DNA from: Epiperipatus broadwayi
Lineage: Eukaryota; Onychophora; Udeonychophora; Euonychophora; Peripatidae
Length of the DNA stretch: 64,000 bases
Reading direction: 5' to 3'
NCBI GenBank assembly: GCA_028023455.1
Contig: JAQFVV010012441.1
Location: forward strand, 6,097,544-6,161,543
Each line of letters opens with the position of its first letter. Within the stretch, counting starts at the first letter, position 1. This document shows positions 1 to 11,940 of the stretch, piece after piece. The position numbers and the translations under genes were made by a program. A model generated the notes under the pieces. It was not told where the DNA came from. It did no database searches and saw only the letters and a program-made list of their open reading frames with translations.

Positions 1-1090
1 ATGATTCATTCTATTCTGGTCTAGTGGAGCATTAACATTTACAAATATTGAGATGAGTTGATATATTCTGACAATGTTATTCTGGATCAAAATAAGAAAA
101 CTGCAGTCAGCAGTTCTTGAAAATATTTTATATTGTCTTTTAATTAAATAGTTTCGACCTCAACATTATTTTAATATAAGCTGCCGTTCAAGTGTCAAGA
201 TTTTTAAAATTATCATTGGCACTACTGTATGGAGAGTTTTGGGATGTCTGTTTTAAAAAAATTGCTATAACTGTGTTGGTTATTAATAAACTAATAGATT
301 TTCTTTAGATAATTAAATTATTACAATTTTTACTCGTTAATTCCAAATTTTAAATTACTCTTCTCATTTTATTTTAGTAAACTTAATTAAGATATTTGTT
401 TTTTAATATTATGTAGACTTTACTATTGTTCCAATGTTTGTGTGGAAAAATATGGGTGGCATGATTATCGTTTCCTAAAAAATATTGTTTTCGTCAATGT
501 TATTAAATTGTAATTGAACTGAGAGAGAATAGTTTGTAATTTCTCTGTGATTATTTTATTTGTAGTTTTTTTTTATGATTAGTATTCGTGCAATATCATA
601 AATAATAGTTTTAATTATTATTTCAAACTGTGAATGATTATATTAAAATTGGTATAAATTATCGTTTCTCTAGTATAAACAAAATATGGAAAATAGAGAA
701 TAAATATTGATTTTTTTATGACAGAAAGGATGACTTGGCCATTAATTTTTTGGGTCTTCAAATCAAAACTTCATACTGAAGAGAAATACTGAACTTTCAA
801 ATTTTTAAAACAATTTGATTATGATTTTTTTTTTTTGAAAATATTTGCAGTCCTAATAATATTTTTTTCCTAAGGCCAGGTGATACCTTCAGTTGTCATT
901 TAATGATGGTATTTGGAGCAGTGGTAAAATGATGAACCTTAGAGATTATCATGAAGTATCCCAGCTGTCTCTTCTACTACTCAATCTTTTTATGACTTAC
1001 GAATAATAAATCAATTATTAGTTTGTTTGTTTTTTTTAAAAGTACACACATTAGTTTTAGTCTTGCTTAGCTATTTAATTTATTTGTTGA
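1..1090. other. A+T-rich stretch without recognised gene
   Basis: Very A+T-rich sequence with homopolymer T runs. I see no coding remnant or structural RNA. It probably holds the 5' flank of the hAT remnant that follows, but I could not place a terminal inverted repeat. Confidence 0.5.
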
Positions 1091-1094
1091 AAAA

Positions 1095-1655
1095 ATGAAT
1101 GCTTATTTAAAAATTATAAAATTAAGGGACATTTTGATTTAAAATATTCAAATTATAATTCCAACTTAACAACTTGGGATAAAAATAAATGTTAGATTAT
1201 TGATGCAAAAATTTGCTAACAGAACCCAATGTTTTTAGTTGAAAAAAATCCAATTCCTATAAAGCATGTTTTGTTATTATTCGAAAGAAAGATTAAAACA
1301 AAAAAAAACCATTGACAATAATGAATTTATCACAGAATATTTACTTGAAGTAAATGGAATTTTATGTCCAAAAGAACATAACAATTTTAAAAACTTAGTT
1401 TATCTTAAAGTATAATCACAAAATGGATTACATGTCATCAATGAATATCTGAACAATCATTAAATAATATATAAGGTGGACTAATATGATATTTCATTGC
1501 ACTTCATGTACAACTACAGCTCAGTTATTTATATTTATGAGAAGTATCCATGGAAATTTTGAAGTTATTAAAAAAGTTTTCAATTACAACTGGAGCTGAT
1601 AATTTCAAAAACATGAAAAAAATATTTGCAAAAGTATATGCTGTCATTCTATACG
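1095..1655 (+). pseudogene. hAT transposase remnant (GTF2IRD2/SCAND3-like)
   Basis: Fragments of a hAT-superfamily transposase of the BED-finger type can be read in shifting frames. Around 1,099-1,180 a translation resembling the end of a BED zinc finger appears (ECLFKNYKIKGHFDLKY, where relatives have Cys...Arg-His...Lys-His). At about 1,323-1,395 comes EFITEYLLEVNGILCPKE, matching the conserved stretch 'EFI..CLL...ICPEK' that follows the finger. Near 1,507-1,570 comes TTAQLFIFMRSIHGNFE, matching the 'ST(A)QL.IFIRGI...FE' block near the first catalytic Asp, followed in another frame by GADNFKNMKKIFAKVY. Several stops and frameshifts make it clearly dead. What lies between 1,655 and 2,143 may be further decayed transposase but I cannot align it. 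The family assignment rests on remembered consensus blocks only. Confidence 0.55.
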
Positions 1656-2143
1656 GTTCCAATGTAACCGTTGATAGAGAGAATTTGAATTCTTATAAAA
1701 ACTGAAAAATTATTTTCATAAACAATTTTCAGAACATTTTATTATTCATATTTTTAATTCATCATTAAGTATTATGTAACAATGTTTTACAAGTAATTCA
1801 TGTTACAAACAGTAATTAAAAATGTTAATTATCTAAAATTAAAAACGCTAAATTATTAGAATATTATTATAATTCTGAAGGATTTGGATATAATACATAG
1901 CAATGCACCTTGTCTTATTATTTTGTTTTTATACAAACCATTTAATCTGTTACTATGAATAAAGCAAAAGGGCTATTTTATCAAATTTTGGGAAAATTAA
2001 TAGGAATCTTATAGCTCTCCCAGATATACATGATATATAATAAGGATGCTAATAAAAGGAAAAGAAGCTGTAAAAAGTTGTGATTGGAACATTTATCCAA
2101 ATAAAAAAGGATTTAAAGTATTTGCATAATTAAGTTTTTGATA

Positions 2144-2151
2144 TTCTAGAT
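2144..2151. repeat. Left 8-bp target site duplication of hAT element
   Basis: TTCTAGAT sits directly before CACAGGTTCCC. The same eight bases follow the other end of the element at 8,160-8,167. Eight-base duplications are the hallmark of hAT insertion. Confidence 0.75.
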
Positions 2152-2587
2152 CACAGGTTCCCAATCTTTTTCTGGCGACTATTTACTTTGCAAGACATTA
2201 ATTTGGTACCCCCCCCCATTTTATAACAGTTTTCTGCATTCAATCTGTTTGATATTTTTGATGTAAATAGCAACTAATGATATATTACTGCTTATGTCAT
2301 TAGATTATTAAAAAAGTAGTGGCCAATATGTGCTACATCTTGAACACAGTTATTGCTATACCAATTTTGATGAAATATAGCCCATATGTCAAGATTGTAA
2401 AGCTTATCTCAAACAACATTATGCACAGTTTTATTCAATGGTTTACATATGAAAATTCAGAATACATATTAGGAGATTGCATTACATTAATAAGAGTCTT
2501 ATTGTAATAATTAAAACACTATCAAATGTATTAGAAAATTGTTTATTTCAAACTTACAAAGTAAAAATACAAACAAAAAGTAACAAA

Positions 2588-4344
2588 TTAATGTGAAAGA
2601 TGAGCTTGATGCATTTTTAAAAGTTTGTTAATATCAGGTTCAACTTTAGTTAATAACAGTCATAAATATCCATGCTCAGTTATATACAATTGGTTCTTTT
2701 TCTTAGATAGTAAATTTGCTACAGCACTAAACCCACACTTATCCAAATAAAAAAACAGAAATGCAATTAAAAATTTCTGCACTATTCTCCATAATCCAGG
2801 GTACAGTGTCATTATTAACTTCTGAAGCTAGAACCCTTGGTATCCACTTTTGAATTTTATTTTTAGTTCTTTATTTGTTGTGAGTTCTGAGTTCCACTTC
2901 TAAATTTGATGATCCTGTTGTGTTTACATGTGAGAAAGAATTTAGAACCCAATTTGGAATATTCATGTTTAGAATATTCTTGAATCGCTCATTGAAATCA
3001 GCATGGAGAATCTCCAAGTGTTGGCAGTATGTAAGAAAATCCACCTTTTTGAGAAACACTGCTGATAAATTTGAAAAAAATGGCTATATTCTCCTCACTC
3101 TAGATTCCACTTGAATAATAAAAGTTTCCCCACAAAAGAAGTAATAATGTTTTTGTTTTTTTTGTTTTAATTAAATTCATCACATTATAATTATAGACTG
3201 ACCTCATTAAATATTTTATAGAGGTCTGTCAAATAAGTGATGTCATTTTTGGATGTAATCAGGTTTGCCTGCAATCTGTTATCTCTATTTTCTAGGAACT
3301 CTAGTACTGAATCAAACAAATTGTAAAATCAATTCAGACAAGTACCTTTTGAAAGACAACAAATTTCTGTGTGGAACAGCATATGATTGAAAACTTCATC
3401 CTTTTCACTACAAAGTTGGCTAAACAATCTGTCACTCAATTAATTGCTTCTAATCTTGTTGACTGCTCTAATAACGTGATGGAGAGACTATACAATTGTT
3501 CACTTAAATTCTTCACAACTAAATGTTGATGATGAAAAACACAATGTATATTGAGTACATTTGGTAATGCTTGTTTTAAATATGCTATGAAACCCTTATG
3601 GAACCCTATCATTGCCAGACCATCTGTAGCAGCTCCCAAAATATGATGAATAAGAATACCTTTCTCTTGAAAAAAACTTATTCATGGTATGAAATATAGA
3701 TTGTCCTTTGTATCCGCTTCCAAATTTTTAGCAAATAATATTTCTTAACAAACTTTTTCTTTTTTTATGAAAATACCTATGATAAAAATAGTCATTCATT
3801 ATTTAGGAAGGTTGATTCATAGAGTTGAATGGAAAATTGGCATGTCTTCAAATAATCGCACAATGATTTTTCCAATGTCTTCAGCCATTTCATCAATTCT
3901 TCTTTGCACTGAAAGGAATTTTCCTGATGATATCTGATGCTGGATTATAAAGTACAGTGTTTACTACTTCTTTTACTGCTTTCAAGATTAATTCCTTACC
4001 AATTGTGTGTGGTTTTCCCACTTTTGCGATTGATAATGAAGTATTATAAGAAGCTTGTAATCCATCATTATCTTGGTTAGTGGATGACACAAAATGTTTT
4101 GATATAGTTGGATGTTTAGAATATTTTTCTTCTAGTAATTGAAAATGGGACATATCTTTATCCTTTTTGTCAACATGTATTTTAGTCAACTGTTCTTTTA
4201 GCCTAGAAGGCTTCATTGCTTTATTCGAAAATACCTTTGGCAAATCAAGCACATAGGTAATAATGGGTTTATAGGAGACTGAATAAAGCCATATTTCATA
4301 TATTCAATACTGTACTGTCGATATTTCTTTTTAGATTCAAACAT
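2588..4344 (-). pseudogene. ZBED5-like hAT transposase pseudogene
   Basis: Read on the minus strand from an ATG at 4,344, the start resembles the ZBED5-family leader: KKKYRQYSIEYMKYGFI, then PMCLIC, the first cysteine pair of a BED zinc finger. A frameshift follows and the finger continues as AMKPSRLKEQLTKIHVDKK (4,210-4,160). Next come ASYNTSLSIAKVGKPHTIG (about 4,060-4,000) and NPASDIIRKIPFS. The catalytic-core block GAATDGLAMIGFHKGFIAYL lies near 3,640-3,575, with NIHCVFHHQHLVVKNL after it. YCQHLEILHADFNERFKNIL lies near 3,030-2,970, and the C-terminal dimerisation region (LYPGLWRIV, FSAVANLLSKKKNQLYITEHG) runs to a stop at 2,588. The span equals about 585 codons, close to the family length. 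Multiple frameshifts and stops make it inactive. Confidence 0.8.
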
Positions 4345-5748
4345 AATGAAATAATAACGTTTGCAACAATATTCATAAAATAAAAGATTTACTGTATACT
4401 TTGTATAACTTCACTTATCTATCACAATTTCAACTGATGGTTGTTGTCAAAGCAGACAACAGATAATGAAACTTATTCCTAAACCATTGGTATTTATAGA
4501 TTTGAAATCCAGCCTGAATTGACTTACAGGCATTCAATTGTTTGCAATTAATTTTTTCTATAAAGATCCATCTATTGGACAAATGAATTAATTTCAATCT
4601 AAACTTTTGCTTGGTCAATTACAGCATCAACAGTAAAAATGTAACAGTCATATTTGTACATTTGTGCATCAAAATCCAAGGTTTTGGCAAATTATCCCAA
4701 AGCTGATCTAGATGAAGCATTGAGATTTCAAATCAGATTACACCTCAGGTATGATGTTACACTTAGTCTGTTTTAGTTCACATGCCAGCAGTAGCAAATG
4801 GTTGAGTATGAGACTCAGGGAATAATGACTAAATTAAATTAAATTAACTAAGACACACACTTATGGCTGGTTAGATAATGCATATATTAATATTTAACAC
4901 TAAATTAAAATAGATTTGGATAAGATTTAGGAATGGACTATGAATTTATAAGCTTAATATCTTTAATTATGAAATTATAAGTTAAGTAATACAAATATAT
5001 AAGTGCATTGGGAATTTACACTTGCCAGTGTCTTACAATGGTGAGCTGGTACAATACAAGGTCTCATCTTTTATGCACTTTAAATCATTTAAGTCATGAC
5101 AAATTAATATTATTTTCTACATTTTATACTCATACCTGAATTATGCTATGCCATTCCTACAAGGTTTGCTAAGAGTTAAATTTACAAGAATGACAATGAT
5201 AAATATAACTAAATTTATTAATAATACACAACGAGCAATAATATGCTCCCTATGCAGATCATTTATATAAACTAGATTGGGTGTTCAGACCAATGCTGAA
5301 CTGAATAATAATATGGATGGATGAACTGGTGATTATAGCATGGCATTTGTAAACATAGTGCTAAGATTAAATCAAAGATTGTGATGCCAATATATCATTA
5401 CTCATGGGCTTGAGTAACAAGTACTTGGTGGTCTAAAACTGAACAGCTTGCTACAATAATAAGAAATGATAAGTTCAGGGGATTCTGATCAGTAACACAA
5501 GTGTTCTGGCCTTATACTCAGTAATGTGCTTGTTGCTCTAAATACAAAATTATGGAGGGGCTGGCTGTAATTAATAGCATTAATAGTAGACCCATCAGTG
5601 ATATAGCAAGACAATATACACTTTATATGCTTTATAAAGACATATTGGCAACATTTATTATGAATAATGATATGCATTCTTAATAACTAAATAATTGTGC
5701 ATATATATATAACCAAAACTGTCTAACACTATACTAGCAAAAATAAAA
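4345..5748. other. Interior of hAT element, nothing recognised
   Basis: About 1.4 kb upstream of the transposase pseudogene. Parts (4,640-4,800 and 5,030-5,560) are less A+T-biased than their surroundings and look like old inserted repeats. I could not match them to a protein or RNA family on either strand. Confidence 0.4.
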
Positions 5749-5925
5749 ATGCAAACCCATAAAACAATACAATACTAGATTAAATTCAAAATTTTACCAA
5801 AATCCTTACACAACCATGGTTTCACTTGAGAAGGTCTATTTGTAGTAGATGAAACCATGGTTGTGTAAGGATTTTGGTAAAATTTTGAATTTAATCTAGT
5901 ATTGTATTGTTTTATGGTTTTGCAT
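5749..5925. repeat. Near-perfect palindrome, 76-bp arms
   Basis: Left arm 5,749-5,824 and right arm 5,850-5,925 are reverse complements with a single mismatch (near the outer end), around a 25-base loop. A further 9-bp inverted pair (ACCAAAACT at 5,712-5,720 and its complement at 5,937-5,945) frames it, beside TA repeats on each side. Each arm contains CCATGG in an ACAACCATGGTTTCA context. There is no coding content. It is likely a foldback or MITE-type insertion inside the hAT element. The near identity of the arms implies recent origin or gene conversion. Confidence 0.85.
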
Positions 5926-5949
5926 TATATATATATAGTTTTGGTCTAT

Positions 5950-8039
5950 GAAACTACCTCACCCCAGTTTATGGGTTAGCATTTACAAACATGCTAAAAA
6001 AGTTAATTGAAGTAATCTAGTTTAACAAATTAAATCCGAATAGTTTCATAAACTAAGGAGGAGTAAAGCATCTTTGGGACTTAATTATTTATAATAAGCT
6101 TTGAATTATCATTCTTGTCATTAATTAATTGGACATAATTTATTAACATGCGGACCTTAATCATGTTAAGTTAAACATAGTGGCCTAACTAACATATATA
6201 AAATAGGTTTCAAAATGTAAGTTTATGTGTGTGCTAAAAAGCAACAAATCAATTACAAAAGAGAGCTTCTAATCATCTCTCTAACATGGATAATATTACC
6301 CATCTTTGGTTTGAATCATAGCATATCACATAATATCAATGAAATAAATAATATAAAATAAAACAAAATAAAATAGGCATGACCACAAATTAAAAAGTAT
6401 ATAGAAATAATAACTGAGTACAATTATTATAGTTTAGGAGAATTATTAGCTATAATTATTCATTTAATTTAAATATAGGCAATATTCTTACAAATATTAT
6501 TATTAAATTCAAAGTTACATTAGAAAGTTTATTACAGTACATTATTTAGATTACAGAGATTATTAAGAATTCATTTAAGTTTAAGAAATTATTAAAATAG
6601 TTTAGTTGTAAATTTATTTTAATGAGCTCTGTGGGAAGTAATGTTACCAATAATCTTTCTTTTGTCTTCATGGTGTTTGGCACTAGCATTATTCACTGGC
6701 TGTTTGTCTGATGTCTTTGTGGCATGCTGCTGATCTTGAACTCCTCCATTCCAAGAGATCATTCTTCAGAAGATGGCAAAATGTAAATCTATCCATTCAT
6801 TTCCATTGTTAAAATGGACATGGTCCCCAGGATTTTTATACTAACTCCCTGACTCCCCTTGCAAATGCCATGAACTTGTTTACAATTTATAAGTTTTTAA
6901 TCTTAAGTTGTAATATATCTTTATTAAATTTAGAAAAGCAAAATCTAAGTAATTCATAAAATAGTACAGCTTGACTGATTTTGCCTTTGTTTAAAATTTA
7001 TTTTAAAGTTATTTTCAAATCTGCTTCTTGTTCCCACACAAATTAAACCAGTTGCATGTGGCAGGACAATTTTCAAGAAACAGACAATCTTTTAAAACAG
7101 ATTTTAAGTTATGTAAACATTTTGTTATATATTTAATCTTGCCACCCCATGAATTGGAAATTTATTTGTGAATACAAATCTGAATAAAAGTAAATTTGTC
7201 TAATAAATTTATAGCAAATTAAAAATAAAATAACTTAATTGTGTTTCAATGTTTATAAAATCCATTGTGTTGCAGCTTCATTCACATATATATGTAGGTG
7301 TGCTCATACAATACAACAATGTTTACACAACTTTTAATTTATTATATAATTTATAACTAAGTATATGCATTATAACAATACATATACAGACATTACTATT
7401 TATATGTATGCAAACATACAAATATATATATATACTATATGTTAATATATAATAATATACATTAATGTTTGATAATATATGCAGACTTTGAAGGGTTTGA
7501 ATTAAAGAAAGGATACTACTATGGAACATAGTAGGTGAAATGGAATGTTAGAAAAAAATAATACTGTTTCAAAAATATATGTCTTAAAATTATACTCACT
7601 TTAGTTTAATTTCTAAAAATCAAATTAATAATTTGTCGGATTATTAAAGTAAATGAAATTTTCAAAAATAAAATTTCTATTTAGAATTGATAAAAAATAA
7701 TCTATTCTCAAATAATTATATTTTTGAGTATATTTTATGAAAATAATAATATGTAAAAAAATACTCTAAAACATACATTTTCATTTTGAAAATGAAAACA
7801 AAGAACTTAGAAATGTCCAAGTTGTTTACAAGCACTTCTTTTTATTGAAAATGAGAAACAACCAATCAGCACATTGGAAGATAAGCCTTATCCTATTGTT
7901 ATAACTTTAAATTTAAATATTATTGATTATGTTTTTAAATATATTATGTTTTTCTTTGTAAAGTAACCATAAAATTGGCAAAATAATGTAAAAATTAATG
8001 GTTTGAGAATGAGTAAATGCTAATGATGTGTATCAGTTG
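5950..8039. other. Interior of hAT element, no gene seen
   Basis: Mostly A+T-rich sequence with TA microsatellites (for example around 7,420-7,440). A block at 6,620-6,890 is more balanced in composition and looks like an old interspersed repeat. On the minus strand it gives an interrupted frame containing DRFTFCHLLKNDLLEW that I cannot assign. Confidence 0.4.
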
Positions 8040-8159
8040 TGTATATAAAGAAAAGGCTAGACTGCCTGAATGCCTCCAAATGCTTCTGAATCCACTATCA
8101 CCCTCTAAAAGCCTGTTGCACCCACTGTGGTATGGTACCATCTACTTTAGGAATCACTG

Positions 8160-8167
8160 TTCTAGAT
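8160..8167. repeat. Right 8-bp target site duplication of hAT element
   Basis: TTCTAGAT follows the right terminus (...GGAATCACTG) and is identical to 2,144-2,151. Confidence 0.75.
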
Positions 8168-8840
8168 TATAAATTTAATGGTTACCATTGGTGGATAATC
8201 TTATCCATGCCATTAGGTTCTTATGTGGATCATTACAATGTTTATACATCACATTAAAGCAGCTCACATTTATCTCCATCAAGAAAATTCAATATGCTCT
8301 CAATGCAACTTTTATAAGTAAATGGTAGATCCTATCTTTCACTCTAGTCTAAGATGTTAATATAGACAATAAATTTATCACTTTGGAATGTAAGAGATTA
8401 AGATTTTTAATTTCTAGAAGTTTAAATAAGTGCTAATAAACAGGCATATATAATCTGCTTTGAAAAAATACTAATAAATATTTATTTTTAAAACATTCAA
8501 ATCCAATTCTACACATTATTATTTAAATAACAAAATATGATTTTACTCAAAGTGTAAATCATGTAAAAGCAGTTCATGCTTATTTATGTCAATAATTTTT
8601 AATCTCTATTGTCAGTATAATCTTAATAAGTATGGATCCTATCTTTCACTTTGGTATAATACGGTAATAGAGACAAAATAGTTGATATTTGGACTGTAAC
8701 AAATAGACATTTAATTCCTAGAAGTATAAATAAACTCTATTAACCAGCTAATACATTGAATATTATTTTTCATTAAATGTTCTGTTTGTATATATATAAA
8801 ATTTAATGTTAATACAATATTATAGTTTAAATTCTTTTGC
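8168..8840. other. A+T-rich spacer with a degenerate internal duplication
   Basis: Two blocks, about 8,320-8,480 and 8,620-8,760, look like diverged direct copies: both run 'atcctatctttcactYtRgt...' then 'tttaatttctagaagtttaaataa...'. Nothing coding is seen. Confidence 0.45.
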
Positions 8841-8844
8841 AGCA

Positions 8845-8872
8845 CTTTTGATTACGTGGTAATCCTCATCAG
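8845..8872 (-). ncRNA. Hammerhead-ribozyme-like core downstream of PLE ORF
   Basis: On the minus strand, 35 bases after the endonuclease stop codon, comes CTGATGA followed by a perfect 6-bp hairpin, GATTAC-CAC-GTAATC, and then AAAAG. This is the layout of the hammerhead catalytic core, CTGANGA - stem II - GAAA, except that GAAA reads AAAA. Penelope-like elements are known to carry hammerhead motifs in their terminal regions. I could not identify stems I and III, so this is a degenerate or inactive example at best. Confidence 0.4.
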
Positions 8873-8906
8873 CTTTAACTGAATTTCAAATTTTTTAAAC
8901 TTAATG

Positions 8907-9590
8907 TTATGTATATTTCCATAAGCTGTGTATGGCAGTATTTGCAACTAGCCTATTAATAACATTATTCTTATATTTATCAATTAATATTACCTCTTTA
9001 ATTTTCCTTTTTTTATGATTTCTTTCTTCCATTAATATTTTTATTTCATTACTATTAAATGTAAACTTATAATTATAAGTTTTTTCATGGTCAAAGAATA
9101 CTGAAGCTGTATTAAATTGACTATTTACATTATTTTTCATTCAATTATATAATAATTGATGCTCCTTCAATCTTTTTTCCACAGAACATCTTGATTTACC
9201 GATATAAAATTTCTGATATCCACATGAAATTTAATAAATTATATTACTTCTTTGCAATTTAGGAATTATACTCTTAGAATTATTAATCAATCGATTAACA
9301 TTTGGAGGAACACAAAATGAAATATACTTTTCTTGAAATATTTTCTTAATTAATTTAGATTGCATGTTATTTATAAATGGCATAGATATCAATTTTTTTA
9401 TTATCTAAAGTAACACTGCAAACACTTTTCTTATTATTAAGTGAATTTACTGTATGCAAGATTTGGTTTTTATCATAACCAACCTTTAAAAGTTCACTAG
9501 CAAAGAGTTCAATATTTACAATTTTATATATATGCAGATAAAGGATTTTACAAACAAATCTTAACCCTCTTGTATTCTGACTGTTTTCTT
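8907..9590 (-). pseudogene. Penelope-like element, GIY-YIG endonuclease end
   Basis: Minus-strand translation gives the end of a reverse transcriptase/connector (RFVCKILYLHIYKIVN, ELLKVGYDKNQIL), then FCVPPNVNRLINNSKSIIPK, then KLQRSN before a stop, then SCGYQKFYIGKSRCSVEKRL. The last stretch matches the GIY-YIG core of Penelope endonucleases ('SC..C..FYIGKT.R.L..R..EH', with a Tyr in place of the second Cys). After another stop, the C-terminal part reads FDHEKTYNYKF, then KKRKIKEVILI and ending LVANTAIHSLWKYT, as in the family, where the conserved 'KE' and final Trp are typical. The element is 5'-truncated by, or joined to, the repeat at 9,574. Two in-frame stops make it a pseudogene. Its protein differs from the PLE copies at 35-38 kb, so it is a separate family. 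Confidence 0.75.
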
Positions 9591-10070
9591 TGCTCTCACT
9601 AGATTTAAGCTTTCTACTTTCATTTTGATATTAAACCATTATTATTTATCAGAATATAATAAATTTGGCCTCATTCAATAGATCTTTTTGTTTAGAAATT
9701 AAATAAATTTTAAAATATGACTTTTGATTTGTTGAATTATTTTAAAATTTATATTCAAAACACTATCTCATCATCAAATTATAGATGGAGCTGATTCCAT
9801 TTATAAAATGAACTAAATATTCTTTGTTTCATGTTTGATTTAAAAATCTGAATGAATTTTTTTAATAACTATTAAATCCATCAATTTATGCTTTGAAAGT
9901 TTACATTTTTTTTGTAAAATTTTTATGATATCACTAAATATAATAACAATCTGCTGGTTGACCTCATTTCTAGAACGTTATATTTTCTGGCAACTGTAAT
10001 CTCTATAGCAAAAGTATTCAGAAGGAAATATTATCTTATATTTAAACATAAAACATTTTTGTAAAAACTA
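9574..10070 (+). repeat. Unclassified interspersed repeat, copy 1
   Basis: About 500 bases with clear, diverged similarity to 46,879-47,370 in the same orientation. Both start 'attctgac', share 'ttaagctttc', then 'ccattattatttatcagaat' and 'aagaaattaaataaattttaaaa'-like blocks, and end near 'tccatagcaa..tattcag'. It is noncoding in all frames, and I do not recognise the family. Confidence 0.65.
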
Positions 10071-10079
10071 AATATGTAA

Positions 10080-11620
10080 TAATGTTTACAATACAAATAT
10101 AATCACAAATGAAACAAAAAACCACATTTTTAGACCATCATATTATTTTCTTGACGATCATAATATTTTCACTAAATATACTCAGAAAAGTTTGTGATTA
10201 CCAAATAAGCAATGTCTAATTATCAAAACCAGAGCTTCAGTTTCTTTAGAATACTGATTATTTGATTTTCCCTGCCATCTTTTGATTTTTTTAAAACTAA
10301 AATATTAGAATATAAATATATGCGAATTTTAATGTTTTACAACAAAAAAAAGTTTTGCAAAATTTTCACCAGGGATAAAAAAAATGAATATTTTACTTTT
10401 AGAAATCTGAGAGAAAGTTCTGTTATCTTGAAATATAACATGGTTTAAAAGACATATATTAAGAGGTTTTAAAACAATTTCATTTTCCATTCTTTAAAAA
10501 TAAAAAATTTAAATGCTATAATTATTGATTGACATTGTTTATATTTTTGAAATATATTATTTAATATAATAATCAATAGTATTATTATTGTAATACAGTA
10601 ATTACATTTTATGAAGTATTTTCATTATGAAAGTTTGTGTGAATTATTAGCTGATTTTAAAGTAGTGGATATCTTGTTTTATTAATAATTTTTAAAAAAA
10701 CCATATAACCTATTTTATTATATGAGTGAATATGTTTTACTACAAATTAGTTTTGGTCAGGTACTGAAAGGATTAAGCTTAATGAAGGAGTGAAAGATAT
10801 CTTATATCCTTTGTTATATTATAATGTACATGCTACATTGTATAACTATGTATGTAATAGGTATATAATGCAAAGTATGTACAAATATAGAAATATTTGT
10901 AATTTAACTGCTTCAGGATAACATTGCAGTGACTTTGCTCTGAGTTTGACTTTTTAAGTATTAAAATGGTGTTGTGATCACAATGTTTAAAGCATATGTA
11001 TAACTTATATTAGTGCGGGTGATGGTCTGCAACTGTTCATTTCTCTGTAATTTCAATTTTAACATATTACTTTTTTTTAAAAAACCTAAAGATATTAGCA
11101 TTATACAGACTTGTATGTCCTCCTTGTATGATTGACAGTATCTTCTACTGTTATAAAAGAGCTATGAAGGAGATGAATTAGAAACAAGATTTGTGATTGG
11201 TTGACGCTTTAGATTGTTTTAGCTTGGAGCTAAATAAAATGAAAATTGTGGTTTTCAGTAATTGTTAATGATTATGATGCAAGCCAAAAATATGTCACTA
11301 ATAGGAGATTATCTTTGAAAACATTTTATTTTTAAAAATATAGGTTTTACAAAGTTTGCTACAGCAATCAAATTCAACCTTTACTGACTAAAAAAATCAC
11401 TTTTGTGAAAACAGTAAGTAAAATATTCTTTAAAACTTTAAATAATAAATTACTTTTAGAATTTTTTCTTTCTTTAATGATAATTAATTCTTAATATAAT
11501 TATTTAATAACATAAAATTTTAATATCTAATATTTCCTCTTCTAATATTTTGAATAGGTAAATTACATACAATAGTGGTGTGCTCAAACATTATAGATTA
11601 AAATTTAATTTGCAGTTATC
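10080..11620. other. A+T-rich stretch without gene
   Basis: Long A/T runs and short imperfect palindromes only. The repeat ending near 10,070 may extend some way into this stretch, too diverged to bound. Confidence 0.45.
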
Positions 11621-11940
11621 TTCATATTTTTTTTTTTTTTTTTTTTTTTTAAATAAAAATATAAAAATATTAAAAAAAAAAAAAAAAAATAAAACATAAT
11701 AAAAAAAAAAATTAATAATTATTTTTTTTTTTTTAAATAGTAATTAATGAAATTCATTTAAAGAAAGGTGGGGGGGGGGGGTGTGGTGTCCCCCCCCCTA
11801 CATACTAAAAACAATCTAACTAAAAATCTAATAAATTTTTTTTTTTTTTTTTTAAATATTTTAATTTATATTTTTTTTTAAAAATTTTTATATTTCCCCA
11901 TAGGTGAATTATAAATATTTTTTTTTTTATTAAAAGTATT
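11621..11940. repeat. Homopolymer cluster
   Basis: Alternating long tracts within about 300 bases: a T tract of about 24 (from 11,627), a long A run at 11,672-11,689, shorter A and T runs, G12 at 11,770-11,781, then TGTGGTGT, then C9 at 11,790-11,798, then more T runs. The G12 and C9 blocks can pair as a hairpin. Such tracts are prone to slippage and assembly error. Confidence 0.8.

Larger units (their letters stand above)
2152..8159 (-). mobile_element. hAT DNA transposon, about 6.0 kb, ZBED5-like
   Basis: The left end reads CACAGGTTCCCAATC. The reverse complement of the right end reads CAGTGATTCCTAAAG. Ten of the first 17 positions match and both fit the hAT terminal consensus CAGTGRTTCYC. 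The element is bounded by perfect 8-bp duplications. The left subterminal region has a run of nine C at 2,209-2,217. The right 120 bases (8,040-8,159) are higher in complexity and look like a hAT subterminal region. A transposase pseudogene on the minus strand fills 2,588-4,344. The remaining 3.8 kb is long for the 5' side of such a transposon and contains at least one foreign piece, the 5,749-5,925 palindrome, so the element has probably grown by later insertions. Confidence 0.7.
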
